A DNA stretch of 64,000 nucleotides from positions 16,362,809-16,426,808 of the forward strand of contig OX439010.1 of NCBI GenBank assembly GCA_949316495.1, read 5' to 3'. How positions within the stretch are numbered: the stretch's first letter is position 1; the number at the start of each line of letters is the position of its first letter. Of the stretch, positions 47,101 through 58,065 are shown in pieces. This DNA is from Amphiduros pacificus. Taxonomy: Eukaryota > Annelida > Polychaeta > Phyllodocida > Hesionidae. Under the pieces are notes generated by a model, which was not told where the DNA came from, ran no database searches, and saw only the letters and a program-made list of their open reading frames with translations. The translations under genes and the position numbers were made by a program.

Positions 47101-48781
47101 TGCTGTGTGGTGACTAGTGTCTGAGTGGGAGTTACATGTCTCAATTAAAATTAATATGTCCATTGAGACAAATATGAGACAAATATCAAACATAGCGGAC
47201 CACTAAAAGACCAAAAATATGGTTACCTAACTGGGCCACTACAACAGAGCATTCACTGGTACAAACAGAGGATCTGGTGGCCCTGGGCCACTGGGCCAGT
47301 GCCTATGTCAAGGCCTGTGGGGTGTCCTGTGACCTAATAGTAATAACTAGTAATTGGTAGTGAAAGAAAACTGGTCGGACATCTAAATCTACAAGATTTA
47401 TGAAACCGTCAAAAAGCTGCGGAGACAAGAGAGCAGAAGGTAAGAGTAAAAACAATCTATAAGTAGAGATAGCGTGTCCGACGCGTTTCGCCCTCAGCGA
47501 AGGGCTCTTCAGGGACTTAGATTGAGAATAGTGATATTAGGGAGTGTAAAATCACCTGGTTTGTCGGGGACGATGTTGACCCTGGCAAATCTCAGTCTAA
47601 AATGAACTGCTCGATTTTTAGATCGAATAGATTCTATCTAGATTATGACGTCATACAGGTGAGTTGTTTGTGTTGACAACCTGGTTAATCCGCATAATTG
47701 TGAATTTAAGGGAGAGAGGCCCCATGGTAATGTGATGATCACAGTTATGATACCACAAATTTGTGATGGGGATCGTGATTTGGGTCACAAAAGTAAGGGC
47801 CTGCACGAAAGGAGAGGTGCAGGGTATGTGGTATGAATGACAATAGCATGATAGAGTTCATTAATGTGACCTTTTGTGTGGTCTGGGTTTGATCTCAATG
47901 TACCAGACAGTAGGAGCCCCCTTGGGGGTTGAAAAAAAAAATATCTACAAGATTACTCAACATAATCAATTGGCATCCCATTGAGAGGATATGAGTACGG
48001 TTGCCAGAGTAGTTTGTGCTTCCTAGTTTGATGTGCTCATTCTTTTTCTTGTACAAAATATATGACAGAAATATTAATTATTCTGTGGTATTGGACAAGC
48101 ACATTTGAATACCAGTGAATTCGGCCCCAAAGTGAAGTCAGCCCTGGTCACTCTGTTCAAAAACTCTCATCTCCTTTGAGAGAAGGCTATTTGACTCTAA
48201 GGGCATTGATCAACTAACCCGAGGGACCCTTGGTAACCGTTAATTATCTTCGGGTAACTTGATAATCTAGCCACATAAATCTGGGGGCTGACTCCTCTCA
48301 GGGGCCGCCTTCTCCTGGGGACAGACTTCTCTTAGGGGCCGACTTCACTTGTTACTACACATTTGATAGCCTTTTGTGTGCATCAACCTTGCAGACCTGT
48401 GCAAAATACTCTGGTACCCATACTCGTCAGTGACCAGTTTCCGCCAATGAAGGAGACCGTGACTACCAGCGGCTACAAGGGTCCTCTCCAGCTTAGCCGC
48501 TGCAATCGCAGGTAATTGGTAGCAACGGAAAACTGGTCGGACACGAGTAGATCAAGATAGTTGATATCTTACCATTTCTTTGGCACTGTGAGGGGCTTAT
48601 ATTTCTTGTACTTTATCTTCCAGTCAATAATCTCCTTACATCGTTGACAACATCCTGCCACATCCAGGCTATTTATCATTTGAATCTTCTTGGTCTTGTC
48701 ATGGAGATTATTCTTGAAAGCTGAACGGTTCTGGTGTTTTTGTGGCCTGCTTCTTTTCTCATTCCCACGTTGGCTACTCAT
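44169..48781 (-). CDS. C9orf85: C9orf85 (DUF2039) homologue
   Basis: Four minus-strand exons join in phase: 48781-48573, 46827-46714, 46547-46465 and 44488-44169, giving 241 residues and a TAG stop. The start is MSSQRGNEKRSRPQKHQN, closely matching the start of the human protein as I recall it. Four CxxC motifs (CQRC 45-48, CTKC 70-73, CDPC 86-89, CGKC 96-99) suggest two zinc sites. The C-terminal exon is acidic and disordered (DSDNEKDIDIQD). The molecular role of the family is not established to my knowledge. The gene is divergent from ABHD17 across about 630 bp. Intron 3 (44489-46464) holds a nest of foldback/MITE elements and intron 1 (46828-48572) the hammerhead insertion. GT donors and AG acceptors support every junction. 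Confidence 0.93.
44673..44889. mobile_element. 217-bp MITE with TA target duplication
   Basis: Inverted ends: TACCGTAATTACTCGTGTAT plus AAGACGACC at the left and GGTCTTATACACAAGTATAT plus ACGGTA at the right. The flanking TA fits a TA target, as in Tc1/mariner-like elements (inference). A related short hairpin copy is at 46231-46306. Confidence 0.75.
44887..46056. mobile_element. Nested foldback cluster in intron 3 of the C9orf85 homologue
   Basis: It is bounded by GTAAAACGTAAATAC (44887-44901) and its exact complement (46042-46056). Inside, a module GATCGATTTTAATTGCGTTT plus TAAATGATAAATAAAGG and TATTTACCCAATATTA occurs about six times in both orientations. 45050-45300 is a large hairpin whose arms contain GTGTGAAAGCATTTCTTTC and GGGAAGACACGACTCAAAGC. 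Part of this hairpin also occurs at 39826-39965 in the THAP element, so the families are related. Confidence 0.75.
46231..46306. mobile_element. Short hairpin relative of the TA-flanked MITE
   Basis: CTCGTGTATAAGACGA (46231-46246) is exactly complementary to TCGTCTTATACACGAG (46291-46306). The outer sequence continues as TAAATACGGTA, like the MITE end. Confidence 0.8.
47387..47954. mobile_element. 544-bp retroelement-like insertion with hammerhead ribozyme
   Basis: Exact 12-bp direct repeats ATCTACAAGATT (47387-47398 and 47943-47954) flank 47399-47942. The right end is a run of A after GGGGGTTG, which suggests retroposition with the + strand as sense, although the ribozyme lies on the minus strand. 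An ATGACGTCAT palindrome lies at 47645-47654. It has no coding capacity. Hammerheads of this compact style are known from Penelope-like elements and animal retrozymes, so it is probably a non-autonomous relative (inference). Confidence 0.8.
47476..47516 (-). ncRNA. Hammerhead ribozyme, compact type I
   Basis: Read on the minus strand: stem I GTCC (47516-47513) pairs with GGAC (47479-47476). The core CTGAAGA (47512-47506) fits CUGANGA. Stem II is GCCCT/AGGGC with loop TCGCTG. GAAA follows (47489-47486). Stem III is the minimal AC..GT with loop GC, and the cleavage triplet ends GTC at 47480. Every core position required for self-cleavage is present. Predicted cleavage is between 47480 and 47479. 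The very short stem III suggests it may act as a dimer. Confidence 0.85.
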
Positions 48782-49413
48782 CTCCTTGCTTCAAATAAGT
48801 GTGGAACTTAACGTAACTTCTGAAATCTATTTTTTAATGAAAGACGAGAGTTTGCTTCACTTGATCCCACCTTTAAATTCCTTTATACATTCACAATCTG
48901 TTATAAACTGAGAAAATTTCACAATAATCAGAAATTTCGACCACGAGTGCCTTCTTCACGTGAAAACTGGGCTCCATCCAACCCTCTAAATGGGAATAGA
49001 AGGTTGTTTGGGTCGGGCACAAGATGGTGTCACATGGAGGCTGACATATTGAAGGCCCGCAGAAAAGGGAAATAATGGCTTCAAATGTTTCAGATATAGC
49101 ATACCTCAATACGTTATCTAGTCGTTTATCGAATGTTATAATGACTGATTTTATTGAAGATTTGTTTTATATTTACCAGCAAAATATTTAGCGAATCAAA
49201 TTCAGTCTTTCTCACTTTTTTGTCCGGTGCTGCAGCCGCACGGTGCAGGAAGTGTGACGTCACCTTTGAAGCAAAACACTTTTGTTGGACTGTCAGAAAC
49301 TGTCATAAAACCGATCTGGAAGGCAGAATTTGGAGTTCATCGAAAGCGATCTGTAATTAGCAGGTGTCCTGGAACATTTTTTCCCAAGTTGGACAGGTTT
49401 GAATGCAGCCAAA
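48782..49413. promoter_or_regulatory. Divergent promoter of the C9orf85 homologue and ABHD17
   Basis: These 632 bp separate two start codons pointing away from each other, so both genes probably start here. A palindromic CRE TGACGTCA lies at 49255-49262, directly after an ETS-like GGAAGT (49248-49253). CAAGATGGTG near 49018 resembles a YY1 site. No strong TATA box is apparent. Confidence 0.7.
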
Positions 49414-50060
49414 ATGAATGGTTTATCGTTGAGTGAGCTATGTTGTCTTTTTTGTTGTCCGCCATGCCCATCCAGAATAGCTGCCAAGCTGGCCTTTCTT
49501 CCACCAGCGCCAACATATTCATTCATATCGGATGACACAGGCTCAAAATATAGTTTGCATTTGACAGAAAGAGCAGAATGGCAGTACACACAGCGTGAAC
49601 TAGACTGTATAGAGGTATTCATGACCCGTACAAATAGGGGAAACAGGATTGCATGTGCCTATGTGCGGTGTTCACCAAATGCTAAATATACAGTGCTGTT
49701 TAGTCACGGTAATGCAGTAGATTTGGGCCAGATGATGAGTTTCTACATTGGTCTTGGTACGAGGATCAATTGCAATATATTCAGTTATGATTACTCAGGG
49801 TACGGAAACAGCTCAGGCAAACCCTCTGAAAAGAATCTTTACGCAGACGTTGATGCAGCATGGCTGGCCCTTAGGACCCGATATGGGATCAGCCCTGAAA
49901 ATATAATTTTATATGGACAGAGTATAGGAACTGTCCCAACTATAGACCTGGCTTCAAGATATGAAGTGGGCGCCGTCATTCTTCACTCTCCCCTGACGTC
50001 TGGTATGAGAGTAGCTTTCCCTGACACAAAGCGCACATGGTTTTTTGACGCCTTCCCCAG
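49414..50060 (+). CDS. ABHD17: ABHD17-type depalmitoylase, first coding exon
   Basis: ATG 49414 (context GCCAAAATGA) gives [19 protein letters not shown], the canonical ABHD17 start. The upstream in-frame extension begins at TTG and is discarded. The Cys-rich N-terminus is the palmitoylated membrane anchor of the family. The alpha/beta-hydrolase fold shows [10 protein letters not shown] (oxyanion side) and GQSIG with the nucleophile Ser at residue 170, the same position as in ABHD17B. The exon ends at DAFP with donor GTAAGT (50061). The Asp and His of the triad lie in later exons that I could not find in the window. Family function: removal of palmitate from peripheral membrane proteins such as N-Ras and PSD-95. 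Confidence 0.95.
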
Positions 50061-53000
50061 GTAAGTCTCAAGTTTTGTATTTGATAATCCAGGACATAGG
50101 CCCCAAATTATCCCCATTAATATGATAATCTTTCATTGACGAACTACCGTTACATTTTCTGAAGTATTCACTTCAAGACAATACATGAACATCTGGATAT
50201 TCTATTCTTTTTAAGGGAACAACATCTATAGGCAAAAATAGTACAAATCCTTTAGAATACATTTCTCAATTTTGAATTAGGAATCCTGCAATAATCATTC
50301 AATATTACTGAGCAGAATGAACAATTATGCACACAAGTAACTGGCAAATAATTGCTTTTCTCTGAAAATAAAATAAAATAAAAATGAATAAATAAATAAT
50401 AATGATGAAAAAAGTAGATCATTACATTTAGAATATTCCATATTTCAAAACTTAAAAAAAAGTTTAAGAAGGGAAAAATTCAACTTAATTGTTATTTCAA
50501 CAAAAGTAAAACCAGTTTTATACAAAGATATTCATGACTGTCTTTGACAGGGAGTGAAGATCATTGTGACAGGATGTCTTTCCTCAATTCCCATGATACA
50601 AACTTTGTATCATGGAAATTGGGTTCAACCGAACTGGTCATCAAATTTTTAATTCTCAATAACCTGTTCATAACAAACAAAAAAATCCATATATATTAAT
50701 CTGTTCATAATACTCTACGTAAACAGGTTAATTGTTAGATATGAACATTTGATAACATTTTGACGGATAATACTGTCATTGTTCTGAAGTTATGAATATA
50801 TTTATTTAATATATGTATAAATATATAATTATTTCAAAACCATGTCTCATTGACATACTCATCATTCCCCATTATCATAAATCACACACCATGCCAATTA
50901 AATAATTAGAGCATAAAGTTATTAGATACAAAATCAGGTTGAACTTATATTCACTCATTATTATATATATATATATCCTCTTATTTTGTGTTTTTCATGA
51001 TGATATCAGAGAATGCTTCATAGAGAAGCTTTTTTTAAAGTTTTGAAGTTAGGGGTTAATTAGTAGCTATCATTTGGATGAGTCAGAATTATGGAATGAA
51101 ACAGATGGATCACGAAAAATAAAAATAGTCCTATCTGATTTCCTGGTATAAAGTCTTTGATGAATGATTGTACTGAGCAAATGATATTGAGTTACACATA
51201 AACAAACATGATATATAGTATCCTTGTTCTGGAAGCTCCAATGATAGTGAAATATATTCTAAAATTTAACAAGTTATGAGTACTAACTCCTCTTTTCTAT
51301 TTTATATGAGCCATGACTAAAATATATGTTTTATATAAAATGGTTTTGAAAGTATGATCAATTTTTTTGGTCATTTTTACTGAGAAATATCAAGTGTAGA
51401 AGGCTGTCATATCTATTTCAGGAAGTACCTTCTATTTTAAGTAAATCATGCCCAAAAAAACTTTTGACATTGTGAAGTACTGATATATCAAATTTTTATG
51501 TATCTTGATAAAATATATTCATAGTAAGATCATCAATTTTGAGAGATAACCCAGTTGGTAGAGGTTGCCCTACTTAAAGTGTTTACTTTGTAGCATCAGT
51601 TTTTATTTGGGCAGTTGTTGTATTGTGCACTGTTACTGAGAGGTTGGTGACACATGCACATGATCAGATTGGTATCACAACCCACATTACACATAAAGTG
51701 ACTTAGATCATATGCACCATGTCCACTCGGGATAAACTGATTTATCACAATTATTTTATGCAGTTTCAATTATTTAGTATATATATGCACATTCACTCCA
51801 TTTATACACATAATAAAGTTTTAGTCATATATTTGTAATGGCATCATCATGATCATTTACATGATTTCAAATGTTTTTCCTAGTGATAGAGTAATTAATG
51901 GGAAGATTGATGTATCAAGATGTATGATCCTCTGAACATTAACTCTGAACAAATATTGTTGAACTGCATCAAATGACTCAGAACACTACAACTGTTAAAG
52001 TTTGGGACAATTTCTTCAATCACACTTGTCACTAAAAATGGTTTACACTGATGCGTTTTCTAGAATCAGCGCTATATTTATAAGTGTTGACCTTTACCTT
52101 TTACAATTTGGTGCCTACCTAGCTTATACTTCTGCATATACCAAATTGTGTTAAAGTGGATGCCACAAGGTGACATAATCTTGAATTTTATTCACTTGTA
52201 TTTACCGCAATCAGTAAAATTTGAAATTCCAGACTTTATTTTCATTTCTCAAGCCATCCAGATTCTAGCACATAGTACATAATATCTATGGATTATGGCT
52301 CCTGTTTTACTATATGTCTGTTTGGGTTATCAATTATATATTTTAATATGCTTGTTTCATGTTTTTAAAGTGAGATGTGAATTTCGTACCATATTCTGCC
52401 ATATTTTAGGGAAATAAAGTAGTGATCATACTTGATAAACATTCTAAATGGTCAATTCCGAATTATGATAAGTACATGTATATATTTTGTACTACATAAA
52501 CCAGGACATTAATTTGTGCAAATTAGAGTTTACATAATTTATATGAAAATGAACTGGAGTTGAACACATTTTCAGAAGTGAAACCTTCATGGCAGATATA
52601 ACAACTATTATTTGAACAAAGGCAAATATTCTTGGAAGCAAACAGTTTTGCCTTGAGATATTACTTATTTAGCATGAGGTAAATCTTTACATGAAATTAG
52701 GGGATTGCGTGAGCAGCTGTTCCTATAATCTACCTTAGCACAAAGAGCTAAGACCTTTAGTCAGTCAATACATTGAGCTCTGTAAGTTCTCCTTTTGACC
52801 CATTGATCATTCAAGCCCTTTGACCTGAGTGCATGGCGATGTGCAGCACTGTACCATGGTACATTGTGGTATATTATGGTCAAGATGAACACAATATGGT
52901 CACTATTCTGTAATGGTCATTCCTTTTTACATAGCTTTTCATGATTATGCATTTCCCAAGTTGGTAGGGGGCAATTCCCATAATATCAAGATCAATATAT

Positions 53001-55639
53001 AGGGCATTTATCAATTATAATATGATCTTTTTGCTAAATTAATTTTATTTGTGTATGTCTTGTATTTGTTTGGTATATATTGTTTTAAAGGTATGTATCA
53101 AATTTTGATTTTATGTCTGACACTTTTCAAGACAATTGCTAAAAGATTTGGCATACACTACCTGTGAGTGTAGAACAAATCATGGAGAGAGAGTATTTTC
53201 AAAATAGGGCGATATATTAATCACCCATTTACAATTTCATACCATTTATCAAAATTTGTGCTTAATATCTTGTGAAAACATGTGTTTGTTAATTATTTGA
53301 AAAATATTATCTCCACATGACTTGTTTTTCAGGTTTATAAAGTAAATGACAATGTTTATCAGTATTTCTAAATGCAGGCGAACTGTTCGCAGTGTCATTA
53401 TTTTTTTAATGCCCAATAGATTTGAGGCCTCAGTTATTAGACTCTTTTATCTAGTTCTTCATCTTTATGGACACTCAGAAATTGGACCTCATTTTGTCAT
53501 AAATACCTGAGGTGTGATCCAAAACGATCATGTTATTATTTCGATCTCACATACTCACTTCAGCATGTGACCAAATAAATGTTTGATCCAAAATGCAAAT
53601 GGGATATATAGGCGTGAACAGATAGAACTCTGGACGATATTTTGAGTGTCATGTTGGCACAGAAATTTTCAAGTTTTGACAGGATAGATAACATTATCAG
53701 ATTTTTGTGTATATTTTAGATACTCATGCTTCAGATTAGTGCTTGGAAATATTTAGTTAGGTACGAAAAGCAAAGAAATGATAATTTATGAAGTGTTGAG
53801 TACTCGTGATGGGTGGCTATCAGCTTAATATGCTTAATGTAGAATTTTAGAAAAGATTAAGGATGATGTTAATATTCAAATTGCCAATTATTGTGAAAAA
53901 TGTATTCACCAGGGGCAAGTGAAAGTAACCAAATCCAATCCAATCCTTGATAAGGATGCAAGGAATAAATGTGCGTAACTACTTTTCTTATAGTGAACGG
54001 CGTGCCATGTATCTTATTATATTGTTATTTTGTTAAAATAAAGTTTGAAAACATGTGCTCCACAAGTATTGAGGACTACCAAGGGTCAACAGCCTTAGTT
54101 GCTTTTATTGGAGCTTTGCAGAATAACGCAGCCGTACTGTCGAGCATGGTCTTCTTTTGAGAGTGTTCAGGAAACCATATTCCTATCAGTAAGTGTCCAG
54201 AATGCCCCACCCTTTGCTGTATAATGCCTAATAAACTTGATAAATCTGCAGTCAACTCAGTCATGCCACAGGCAATGAAATGCAGGTTATTTTCTGAAAT
54301 GCCGTCCCTGTTGAGAAGTTTACTATAACTGCCATACGAATGGTGTGGAAAATTCATTGGTAGCAAGCTGTTCTGATGCTCGGATGCCAGGTTTACTGAC
54401 CTGTCTTTCATGGATACATTTTACCAAGCATTACAAAACATCCAGTCACTAAATTTTGTCACAGAATAATTTCAGATGAACATCAACATCTTTTTTTTTA
54501 TCATACATAAAAAGGCATAGCCATCACAAGTCCTTATCTTGTCATGCACAGCTGTTCTGTCGCATTTTTTGGTCATGCATACCTTATGCTTGACAAACTA
54601 CAGTCATGTGATGTGACCTCACTTGCTCATTTCTATGCCTGGCCAAACAGATGAATAACTCCAACTGATAATCGAAACCAATCATTATCTTCGTAACAAA
54701 CACAGTACGGGAAGACAAATTTATAAAACATGCTGAACTAAAATGGTCCAGGCGGATTTTCCAAGCACTGGGGATTCATATCTTGAGAGAGAATATGGAA
54801 ATAACCTTTAAAAAAGACACAGTTCCCATAAAATAAATACAATGCTTTATGTTCGCTTTTGGGAATATGCAATGAATATTTTGGATATTGTAATTTGTAA
54901 AAACAGTTTTGCAAAATGATCATATGCAATATTCAGGTGCCCAGGAGACCATGTACTCTGGCGAGTGAGGAAGAGTCAGATATCTAACCATGTAATTACT
55001 TGTCAGATTTTTGCACAACCAATTTTAATATTCCCCACCCACCTATACTTACGATAATAGACTCCACCCTTTACATTATGAATATTAATGGATGATATGT
55101 TCAGTGCGGGAGTTTGTGTTGTACCATTGTATGTGTTAGAAAGTTGCTTTATACCTGTGACATATGAAATTGACTGATAACGAGGTGTGGAGAATCATAT
55201 TGCAAAATATATCAAATTGATGTGAGGCATGATGTAAGAATAGCTTTCACAGCAGGGTGTGTACATGTGATAATTTCACGTGATAACTCCGGGGTATTGC
55301 ACATTTATGATTTCAGGTGAACTAAACTGGCAATGACTTTGTTAGCTCCTGCTGCCTGAGCAATGGGAGAGCTGTGGCATCAGACCCCATCCGTGTGTCC
55401 GTGTGTGCATCAGTCAACATTTTACTATATTTTATTAGTTGTTTCAAATACAGGCTCCAAATGTTTACCACACTTGCATCCCTTTTTCTCAGGCTTCAAG
55501 TTGTTACCAAAAAGACAAGAGGAATTGAAATATGGGAAACAAACAACTGTAATAATGTAAACAAAGCCATTGCCATGAAGAATCAACAAATGGGAAAGAG
55601 TGTATTGCAGACATAAGGCATCAGTATCCAAGGGGGAAT
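50061..55639. other. ABHD17 intron, first part
   Basis: AT-rich intron without recognisable exons of ABHD17. A 111-aa minus-strand open frame at 54076-54411 has no domain that I know and no splice support. Confidence 0.6.
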
Positions 55640-56600
55640 TACCATTGTTACCCAGACACGAGGAATCAATGTATGGAAAGACTCCATTGCCATGTAGACA
55701 TGTATGAGGGATATATATATAGAAACCATTGTCATGTAGATGTGAGGAATCAATATATAAGATAGAAACCATTGTCATGTAGACATGTATGAGGGATCAA
55801 TATATGTATAAGATAGAAACCATTGTAATGTTGAGAAGAGGAATCAATATATAAGATAGAAACCATTCTCATGTTGACAAGAGGAATCAATATATAAGTT
55901 AGAAACCATTGTCATGTAGACAAGAGGAATCAATATATGTAAGTTAGAAACCATTGTCATGTAGACAAGAGGAATCAATATATGTAAATTAGAAACCATT
56001 GTCATGTAGACAAGAGGAATCAATATATGTAAGTTAGAAACCATTGTCATGTAGACAAGAGGAATCAATATATGTAAATTAGAAACCATTGTCATGTAGA
56101 CAAGAGGAATCAATATATGTAAGTTAGAAACCATTGTCATGTAGACAAGAGGAATCAATATATGTAAATTAGAAACCATTGTCATGTAGACAAGAGGAAT
56201 CAATATATGTAAATTAGAAACCATTGTCATGTAGACAAGAGGAATCAATATATGTAAATTAGAAACCATTGTCATGTAGACAAGAGGAATCAATATATGT
56301 AAATTAGAAACCATTGTCATGTAGACAAGAGGAATCAATATATGTAAATTAGAAACCATTGTCATGTAGACAAGAGGAATCAATATATGTAAATTAGAAA
56401 CCATTGTCATGTAGACAAGAGGAATCAATATATGTAAATTAGAAACCATTGTCATGTAGACAAGAGGAATCAATATATGTAAATTAGAAACCATTGTCAT
56501 GTAGACGTGAGGAATCAATGCATTTGAGTCAGAAACTGTTTTCGTGGAGACATGAAAAAAATATATTGGTAGGTAATCATTGTCTTGTGGACGTGAAGAA
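55640..56600. repeat. 45-bp minisatellite in the ABHD17 intron
   Basis: The unit TTAGAAACCATTGTCATGTA plus GACAAGAGGAATCAATATAT plus GTAAA runs about 13 times nearly identically between 55900 and 56510, with diverged units on both sides. GTAAATT and GTAAGTT unit types partly alternate. Because 45 is a multiple of three, a minus-strand frame stays open for 261 codons; this is a repeat effect. Confidence 0.95.
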
Positions 56601-57578
56601 TGGATGTATGGGTAAGTGACTGATATCAAGTAAATTGATTTATCAGTGTGAGCAGAAAAGAGGGAGGAGTGGACACAGCCGTAGAGTCGGAAATGAGAAT
56701 AGACTTTTCAGTAAATACAATTTGCTCCTTCCCAGATAGAGTGATACTTTGGCCAGACAGATCTCGTACTCTTGTGACTCCATGGGACATGGAACCTTTT
56801 TTTAAGTCAATCTCACCATTTTTGTAGAAGAACTTTACAGATCAATGCAAATAGGTTCATGGTTAACCCTGGATTTGTTTTCTGCCAAACCTGGCCTGAA
56901 GTATATATCTTATCATTGATTTTCCAACCTTTGTATTTCATCAAGTTTTCACAAACTGTTGTGTAGATTAAGGAATGATAGAATTATTTGGCTTCTGATT
57001 TATTTTGTGTCATTCATAGATTTAAAAACAAACTGCCACTCTATTGATTTGGTATACACTCAAAAAACAGATGAATGAGTTTAATTAAATTTGCAATAAT
57101 TATTTGCAGTGTCTGCACACCAGACTGCCAAAGTGGATTACTTCCCTTGAAACATTATTGTGCCATTAATTTGATTTGAGTCACAGTAACTGCATCATTT
57201 TGGCTATCAGTTCATCCCATTGTTTCTGTTTTCTGTAGTAATTGTCTTTGGAAAATTAGATTCGAAAAAAATATCCTCAAATGGAATACAAAATTAAATA
57301 TTGCAAAAGCGAATGATTCTTTATAAATTTATAGATTTTATAATTTACTGCTTGGCAATGTATATGATGAATTATAGAGAGACCAGGATTCATTTTAAAT
57401 AATTTTAATTTCAGAATATAATTAGAAGAGAAAGATTGTAGATTAGAGGTTTCAAGATTAAGTTTTAGGGATGATTTTGACTATTTAAGAAATTGTCATA
57501 TAAATTACTTAATTTTTATAAATTACTTAATTTTGCTAAGACGGTCGTCGTTTAAGACTTAAATATTTATATGTTTAT

Positions 57579-57668
57579 TGTATGACTCCCTGCAATCATG
57601 CATGACTCCCTGCAATCATGCATGACTCCCTGCAATCATGCATGACTCCCTGCAATCATGCATGACTG
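57579..57668. repeat. 20-bp minisatellite, about 4.5 copies
   Basis: CATGACTCCCTGCAATCATG repeats exactly. Each unit begins and ends in CATG. Confidence 0.95.
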
Positions 57669-57989
57669 TACCAAGTTGGATCAAAACATCTATCTGGAGG
57701 CAAACATCCAGCCCAATAAAGGTCATTTGGGCCGATTTCCCAAAAAGTGCCCTGCCCGGGTTTATTTTTGGCAATATCGGCCAGCAAGCCAGGGTACCTT
57801 GAGGGCACCATGCTGAGGACATCACGCTGGTCTCTGCCTGAATTTTCACTTACCCTATCTCATCAGAACCTCCCAGGCAGGTGTCCTGCAGACTGCCCGA
57901 TGTCCAGATGGGTATTGCATGGCAATCAGAAGGTAGCTACTCGTGTCCTCAAAAATGTGTGGTGTCTGAGGGACATTCCTGCCGATTTG

Positions 57990-58065
57990 AGGGCCATATG
58001 GCCATGCTGTGCCTGGGCCATGTGGGCCATGCAGTGCCTGGGCCATGTGGGCCATGCTGTGCCCT
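57990..58065. repeat. 27-bp GC-rich minisatellite, about 2.7 copies
   Basis: GCCATGCTGTGCCTGGGCCA plus TGTGGGC is repeated with one or two substitutions. Confidence 0.9.

Noticed and set aside
49399-49413. Five-residue N-terminal extension of ABHD17
   Set aside because: It would start at TTG; the conserved family start and good context are at ATG 49414.
54076-54411. 111-aa minus-strand open frame as a gene
   Set aside because: No recognised domain, no neighbouring exons, and it lies within the ABHD17 intron.
55844-56629. 261-codon minus-strand frame of 15-residue repeats
   Set aside because: 45-bp minisatellite in an intron; open because the period is a multiple of three.
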